Notes under the pieces: model-generated
Database searches by the model: none
What the model was told of the DNA's origin: nothing
The model's input: the letters and a program-made list of their open reading frames with translations, nothing else
From: Prevotella sp.
Lineage (GTDB): Bacteria > Bacteroidota > Bacteroidia > Bacteroidales > Bacteroidaceae
Assembly: GCA_016284895.1 (NCBI GenBank)
Contig: JAEEPT010000003.1
Span: 1 to 45,783 of the forward strand
Length of the DNA stretch: 45,783 nucleotides
Direction: 5' to 3'
Translations under genes and position numbers: made by a program
Part shown: one piece after another, positions 40,319 through 45,783 of the stretch
Layout: each line of letters starts with the position of its first letter
Position numbering within the stretch: the stretch's first letter is position 1

Positions 40319-40744
40319 ATGTTAGCTAAACAACTTTCCATTTTCCTTGAGAACAAGTCAGGTCGTCTGAACGAAGTGACCGACATTTTAGGTCGTGCAA
40401 ACATCAACCTCTCGGCCATGTGTATTGCGGAGAACAGCGACTTTGGCATCCTGCGCTGCATCGTGAGTGAGCCAGACCGCGCCTATCAAGTGCTGAAGGA
40501 GAACCACTTCGCCGTGAAGATTACCGACGTGATTGGCTTCGTGTGTCCCAACGTCAGCGGTTCACTGGCAGTGGTGCTGAAGCAACTGAGCGAGAAGGGC
40601 GTGTTCATTGAGTACATGTACTCGTTTGCCAACGGCGATGTGGCTCACGTGGTTATCCGTCCCACCAACCTTGAGCAATGCGAGCGCATTCTCTCCGACA
40701 TGAAGGTGGAGCTCATGGCAGCCAACGACCTTTATAAGCTTTAG
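40319..40744 (+). CDS. ACT-domain protein
   Basis: MLAKQLSIFLENKSGRLNEVTDILGRANINLSAMCIAENSDFGILRCIV; tandem ACT pattern. Confidence 0.9.
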   Translation: MLAKQLSIFLENKSGRLNEVTDILGRANINLSAMCIAENSDFGILRCIVSEPDRAYQVLKENHFAVKITDVIGFVCPNVSGSLAVVLKQLSEKGVFIEYMYSFANGDVAHVVIRPTNLEQCERILSDMKVELMAANDLYKL

Positions 40745-40792
40745 TCAGTTTTCTCTCTAACCAAGTGTTTTAGAGAGCAGTCAAAAAAAAAG

Positions 40793-40841
40793 AAAATCCC
40801 CACCTTCAAGTCGTGTTTCAGACTGTGAAGGTGGGGATTTT
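40793..40841. terminator. Bidirectional intrinsic terminator
   Basis: AAAATCCCCACCTTCA ... TGAAGGTGGGGATTTT, 16-bp perfect stem. Confidence 0.9.
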
Positions 40842-40843
40842 CC

Positions 40844-43273
40844 TTATTTCGTTTCCATCTTCAGCTTCACTTCTTTCAGCCCTGGTGCAGTAGCAGTGAG
40901 TGTCACGGGGCCTGCTTCGCGAGTAGAGCGCAGGATTACGGAGCACACGCCATTGTAGAATGAGCGCTTGTTGCCTACCGTCATTTCGTTCGAAGTGATG
41001 TCACCATTGATTACGCCCACTATCTCAGCCGGCCCTTCCACAGCGAAGTTCACCTCCTGATTGGCATTCAACACACGACGACCCTTGCTGTCAACTGCCG
41101 TGATGGTCACGTGCTGCAAATCCATTCCGTCGGCACTCCATTGAGGCACATTCTGATTCTTTTTCGTTGCCATCGGCTTGTCGGCCTCAGCAGTGAGCTT
41201 CTTGGCTTCGCCTGTGGTCTCCACCTTGTGACGTGCCACTATTTTTCCGTCCTTGCGGGCTACGGCCTCCAGCGTGCCGGGCTTATAGTCTATCTCGCCC
41301 CAGCGAATCTGATTGCGCAGCTTGGCATTCTTCACGTCGTTCTGCTTCTTGCCCAGGCTCTTGCCGTTGAGCAGCAGTTCCACCTCGTCGGCATTCGTGT
41401 AGATATAGACGTTAGCCTTCGAGCCTGCCTGTCGGTTCCACAGCTCCGACATGCGGTCGTTGCCCATCTTCACGCCGTTCCACATCTCAGCATTCTCGCT
41501 TTCCAGGAAGGCAATGTGCACCACTGGCTCATCGGGCATGAAGAACGACTTCATGTAGTATGCCTTGGGCTTCGGTGTCAGGTCGATGTTGAACACGCCC
41601 TGCGACCATCCCTTGGCAGGCCATCCCATGCTCTCACCCAAATAGTCGAGCACTCCCCAGTAAGCCAGTCCGATGACCTTGTCGAGGTCCATCTCGAAGA
41701 AGTTCTGACCCATAGCCTGTGTCGATGCCTCACTCTGATAGAACTTCATCCACGGGAAGCGACGGCCATCGCCGGGGAAGTACATATAGCGATAGTTATA
41801 TGCCTGAACGTCGGTGATCATGGCCAGATTGCAAGGCAGCGAGTCAGTCTCCCAGTTACGGTAGCGCGGATGCATGGCCACTGTCACCTGTCTTGTGCTG
41901 TCATAACGGCTCACGAGCGGGCGCATCAACTTATACATCGTCACACCGAAGTCGTTGAACGGCTGGTTCGGGTCCTGCTGCAGCTCATTGCCTAAGCTCC
42001 ACATCACCACTGAGGGAGAGTTGCGGTCGCGCTTGATCCACTCGGGAATATCGCTCTGCCACAACTGAGTGAAGTCCACGCGGCCTCCCGTGTGCTGCTT
42101 AGTCCACTTGTCGTAGAGTTCATCTACTACCAGAAGACCGTATTTGTCACACAGCTCAATAAACTCACGGCTATAGGGATTGTGCGAAGTGCGCACATGA
42201 TTGATGCCGAACTGCTTCATGAGCTGCAGGCGCTTCTCGATGGCACGCGGATAGGCTGCAGCACCCAGTGCGCCCAGTGTGTGGTGGTTGGCCATACCCT
42301 TCAGCAGCACCTTCTTGCCATTGAGCAACAGACCTTTGTTGGCCACGATTTCCACCGTGCGAATGCCGAACGTGGTGCACACCTGATCGGCCACGCTGCC
42401 GTCTTCGCGCAACAGCTGAGCCACAGCACGATAGAGGTTCGGGGTCTCAGTGTCCCACAGCTGCGGATTCTCCACCTTCACCTCATCGCACAGCGCCACT
42501 TCCACGGTGCGTGCCATACGGTGACGGTTCACCGTCTTGCCACCCTCAAAGATGAGTTTTCCATCGGGTGCATAGATCATCACCTTGGTGTGCGCAGGCT
42601 TACGTGTACGGTTGGTAAACTCGCCCGACACGTTCACATATTTATTATCGCGCGTAGTGACATAGAGTGCGTGACGCCCGAAGAAGAGCTCCTTGCCCGT
42701 AGCCACCAGCCTGACGTTACGGAACAGTCCGCCACCCGTGTACCAACGGGAGTTGCCCGGTTCGCGTGTGTCAGCCATCACAGCAATCACGTTTTCCTGG
42801 CCCAGCCGCAGCTTATCGGTCACATCGATTTCAAAGCCTACATATCCATAGTTGGTGCCACCTATGTGCTCCCCGTTCAGATAGACATCGCCTGTATAGA
42901 TGATGCCATCGAACTGCAAAAGCAGTCGGCGTCCCTTCAGCGAGTCGGCAGGAGTGAAGTGCAGTCGGTACCAGCCTTTTCCCATCTCCTTGAATCCTCG
43001 GCTACTCAGTCGGCTCTTGATGTTAGCCGCAGCATCGCTGTTGTCGGCTTTCTCATCGGCGGCAGGAGCCACCCACGGCTGTTCTATCTGGAAGTCGTGC
43101 GGCACGTTGACTGTTCGCCAGTCGGCATCAGCAAAGTCCTTTTGCTCGGCATTTTTCACGTCACCGGCATAGAACCGCCAGCCAAAGTTCAGATTCTCCA
43201 CCACACGCAACTGTGCGTTGATGCCAACGCTACTCGTCAGCATCATCAAGAATACAAGAAGATGTTTTTTCAT
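40844..43273 (-). CDS. Glycoside hydrolase family 2 (beta-galactosidase-like)
   Basis: Signal peptide MKKHLLVFLMMLTSSVGINAQ; VNVPHDFQIEQPW; GINHVRTSHNPYSREFIELCDKYGLLVVDELYDKW; VVMWSLGNE. Confidence 0.94.
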   Translation of the reverse strand: MKKHLLVFLMMLTSSVGINAQLRVVENLNFGWRFYAGDVKNAEQKDFADADWRTVNVPHDFQIEQPWVAPAADEKADNSDAAANIKSRLSSRGFKEMGKGWYRLHFTPADSLKGRRLLLQFDGIIYTGDVYLNGEHIGGTNYGYVGFEIDVTDKLRLGQENVIAVMADTREPGNSRWYTGGGLFRNVRLVATGKELFFGRHALYVTTRDNKYVNVSGEFTNRTRKPAHTKVMIYAPDGKLIFEGGKTVNRHRMARTVEVALCDEVKVENPQLWDTETPNLYRAVAQLLREDGSVADQVCTTFGIRTVEIVANKGLLLNGKKVLLKGMANHHTLGALGAAAYPRAIEKRLQLMKQFGINHVRTSHNPYSREFIELCDKYGLLVVDELYDKWTKQHTGGRVDFTQLWQSDIPEWIKRDRNSPSVVMWSLGNELQQDPNQPFNDFGVTMYKLMRPLVSRYDSTRQVTVAMHPRYRNWETDSLPCNLAMITDVQAYNYRYMYFPGDGRRFPWMKFYQSEASTQAMGQNFFEMDLDKVIGLAYWGVLDYLGESMGWPAKGWSQGVFNIDLTPKPKAYYMKSFFMPDEPVVHIAFLESENAEMWNGVKMGNDRMSELWNRQAGSKANVYIYTNADEVELLLNGKSLGKKQNDVKNAKLRNQIRWGEIDYKPGTLEAVARKDGKIVARHKVETTGEAKKLTAEADKPMATKKNQNVPQWSADGMDLQHVTITAVDSKGRRVLNANQEVNFAVEGPAEIVGVINGDITSNEMTVGNKRSFYNGVCSVILRSTREAGPVTLTATAPGLKEVKLKMETK

Positions 43274-43325
43274 TGTCTTAGTTGTTTTATTTTTTAGTTT
43301 GTGCCTACAAAGGTACAATTAAGCG

Positions 43326-44918
43326 TCACCCCTCCTCTATCATCCAATCGCCCACGGTGCGAGTCTCAAGATTGAAGCTGATGCCGGCTTTCACCACCCG
43401 TCGGCCTTCGGTCTGGAAGGCCAAGGCATAGTTCTTGGAATTAATCTGACTGAGAGCCTCCTGCGCCGTACCGTTGATTTTCAGTTCCAGCACGTAGGTG
43501 GTGTCGGGCATTAGGACTACCATATCTACTCGTCCTCCAGCCACTTTCACCTGTGTTCTGACATAGACGTTCAGCATGGAGAAAATGAGATAGAGCGTGT
43601 ACTCGTAGAAGCCCTCTTTGCTTGCCGCCTCCTCCAACTTCTTCTTGAACCCTTCCACGTAGGGTATGCCAGCCAGATAGGACTGCATCTCCCGAAGCGC
43701 CGAGTCGAGGTCGCGTTGCCGCAGTGCAAGCCAGAACTTGGCAGCGAATCCCAACTGTATATTGCTATTATCCAAGCCCGTCACTGTAGGTGAAAGTCCT
43801 TGCGTCAGACCGATGCGCACCTCGCGATTGGGAATGGAGAGACGGTAGGAGTCTGTGTAGCGGTCGTAGCCCTTAATGGTGAGGTAGCCACTCTGGTAAA
43901 GTAGTGGCAAGGCACTGGTCATAGCCTCAGTAGGCACATCGAACGAGGTGGCCAGTTCCATTCTGTCATCGAGCATGGTTATATCGGTGCGGAAATGCTG
44001 CATCTGCCGGATGAGATAGGTCGGCGTGCCAGTGGCAAACCAACTGGGACTCAGTTTCTTATCATCCAGCGCGTTGAGCAGGCTGAAGGGATTATAGATA
44101 TCGGGCGAATCCCCAGAGAAGTGGTAGCCGTCGTACATCGACTTAATCTTGAGGAACATCTCCTCGGGCGAGCACTCGTACTCCACGGCCATGCAGGCAA
44201 TATCCTCGCTGAGCTGCGTCTTCACCTCCTCCTCGGTAATGCCGCAGATGGCGGCAAAGGCTGGGTGCATCGTCACGTTCTTCAGGTTATTGATGGTCGA
44301 GAAGATGCTCAGTTGTGAGAACTTGGTGATGCCCGTAATGAAGCAGAAACGTATGTAGGGATCGGCGGCTTTCAAGGGTACGTAGAATTCCTGCATCACG
44401 CGGCGGAACTCTGGCAGGTTCTGCTCTTCGTGGAGCACCTCGAGCAGCGGTGCGTCGTACTCGTCGATGATGACCGCCACCTGGCGGCCCGTCTGTTCGA
44501 AAGCACGGCGGATGATGCCCGTCAGCATCTTTCCGGGTGTGTTTTCCTCCATCACGCGCCCATACTTCTCGGCATATTCACTCAGTATCCACATCAGTGT
44601 CTCTTTCAAGGCTTGCGCGTCGGGCTGCGCCTTGGCAAAACTGATGTCCAGATGCAGCACGGGATACTGTAGCCATTCCTGTTCGAGCGACATGATTTTC
44701 AGTCCTTCGAACAGGTCGCGTCGCCCTTCGAAGTAGCTGTGCAGTGTCGATGACAGCAGCGACTTACCGAAACGGCGCGGACGGCTCAGGAACACATAGT
44801 TGCTCTGTCGGGCCAGTCGCCACACCAGATCGGTCTTGTCAATATAGACATAGCCACCTTTGACAATCTTCTCAAAGGTCTGTATCCCAATGGGGTATCT
44901 GCGCTCGTTCATCATCAT
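43326..44918 (-). CDS. AAA-ATPase with C-terminal PD-(D/E)XK nuclease-like domain
   Basis: RRYPIGIQTFEKIVKGGYVYIDKTDLVWRLARQSNYVFLSRPRRFGKSLLSSTL; VIIDEYDAPLL; C-terminal GGRVDMVVLMPDTTYVLELKING; -7 (CAAAAATA on plus) at 44937-44944 favours MMMNERR near 44918. Confidence 0.9.
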   Translation of the reverse strand: MMMNERRYPIGIQTFEKIVKGGYVYIDKTDLVWRLARQSNYVFLSRPRRFGKSLLSSTLHSYFEGRRDLFEGLKIMSLEQEWLQYPVLHLDISFAKAQPDAQALKETLMWILSEYAEKYGRVMEENTPGKMLTGIIRRAFEQTGRQVAVIIDEYDAPLLEVLHEEQNLPEFRRVMQEFYVPLKAADPYIRFCFITGITKFSQLSIFSTINNLKNVTMHPAFAAICGITEEEVKTQLSEDIACMAVEYECSPEEMFLKIKSMYDGYHFSGDSPDIYNPFSLLNALDDKKLSPSWFATGTPTYLIRQMQHFRTDITMLDDRMELATSFDVPTEAMTSALPLLYQSGYLTIKGYDRYTDSYRLSIPNREVRIGLTQGLSPTVTGLDNSNIQLGFAAKFWLALRQRDLDSALREMQSYLAGIPYVEGFKKKLEEAASKEGFYEYTLYLIFSMLNVYVRTQVKVAGGRVDMVVLMPDTTYVLELKINGTAQEALSQINSKNYALAFQTEGRRVVKAGISFNLETRTVGDWMIEEG

Positions 44919-45168
44919 GGCTCTCATATTTTTCGGCAAAAATAACTATTTTTGATGAAAACAGCAAGGAAATGGCTCATATTTTCGCAAGCACGGCAAG
45001 AAATGGAAGAGGAATTTAGCCAATTATGTGCCACCAAAACTCGCAAAAAATTCAGCAAGCTGTAAATTGCTCTGAAATTCGCGAGTTTTGAGCATTTTAC
45101 AACCAACTGATAATCAATGGATTGCAAAACACACTTTCTGAAAAGCCTTTTGCAGCAAGGGTTTTCAG

Positions 45169-45266
45169 CGATTTAGGCTGTTTCACAGTGTCTCGGCGAA
45201 TGAATCATCACACCATTTAGGCAAGATCATGAAGCGATATAGCCTAAATCATCGTGTGATATTTCC
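45169..45266. repeat. TTTAGGC-type inverted-repeat element, copy B
   Basis: CGATTTAGGCTGTTTCAC ... CATTTAGGCAAGATCATGAAGCGATATAGCCTAAATCATCG, same motif order and spacing as copy A at 30171-30264. Confidence 0.75.
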
Positions 45267-45546
45267 TGAATCGCATCGTGATTTCGCCTAAAACCTGGCC
45301 ATATATTGCCGAAAATGGGCTCTCATCTGTGTGCAAAAATGAGAAAAACAGACGAAATAGATGCCGAAAAAAGCGCAAAATTAGCCTTTTTGAACATCTC
45401 AAAAGAGAAAAGGAACAGTACGGTTTGCCTCACGGACAGCAAAAATGGCCTCATTTTTCGCTAGAATGAGATTTCCATTTGTCTTGAAAATCGAAAAAAT
45501 CTGACATTCCCACAATTTTTAATTACTCAACTTTCCCACCTTTTTT

Positions 45547-45745
45547 AAAAACCACGAATTTCACGAATATGACGAATAACCATACGGCTGATAATAAATT
45601 TCACAAATGGTCGTAACGACCAACGTATTTAACGAATTTTGGCAGCACAGCCAATTTGTACAATTCGCTACATCTTCAGATGTAATCGAGAAATGCTGTT
45701 TTATGATAGAATATTCGTGTCATTCGAGCAATTCGTGGTTAAAAA
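45547..45745. mobile_element. MITE-like element with imperfect terminal inverted repeats
   Basis: Left AAAAACCACGAATTTCACGAATATGACGAAT; right ATTCGTGTCATTCGAGCAATTCGTGGTTAAAAA; about 200 bp, no ORF. Confidence 0.55.
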
Positions 45746-45783
45746 GAAAAGGGGGAAAATTTTAATTAATTACAAATTTGGTT

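Noticed and set aside
39010-40744. paaK plus ACT-domain pair as a novel system
   Set aside because: A common pairing in Bacteroidales; ordinary metabolic context.
42092-43297. 401-aa plus-strand ORF antisense to GH2
   Set aside because: Shadow ORF; the minus-strand GH2 has clear family motifs and a signal peptide.

Overview
45.8 kb window of a Bacteroidales-type chromosome, Prevotella-like by gene content and by repeated TAnnTTTG -7 promoter elements. It carries about 35 supportable protein genes and no rRNA or tRNA that I could see. Gene order: a decayed Sel1-repeat remnant; a MacAB-TolC type efflux operon; an OmpA-family protein; RNase Y (rny); ZapA and a small coiled-coil protein; rmlA, a BY-kinase (Wzc-like) and a HAD protein; thrS; an ECF sigma factor; rpe; an XRE-cupin regulator with an acyl-CoA synthetase; fmt; a ClC channel; a RelB/DinJ-PIN toxin-antitoxin pair; type III restriction-modification (res/mod); a Sua5/YrdC protein; a CotH-kinase protein; an RND efflux operon; paaK with an ACT-domain protein; a GH2 glycosidase; and an AAA-ATPase/PD-(D/E)XK protein. 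The strongest non-standard signals are as follows. (i) The ~290-nt leader of the type III mod gene has its own promoter, a 28-codon small ORF, and three mutually complementary segments that can form alternative hairpins, one of which is a 65-nt stem capped by UUCG next to the mod start. (ii) A 168-bp concentric palindrome lies at 293-460. (iii) Four heptanucleotide tandem repeats are open in all three frames on one strand; two of them lie inside genes (fmt, and a TolC signal peptide). (iv) A palindromic peptide-coding repeat ([14 protein letters not shown]) is inserted in frame twice in res. (v) A TTTAGGC-type inverted-repeat element occurs at two loci. (vi) Three small ORFs were found by hand. 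All calls come from reading the sequence; no database searches were run.
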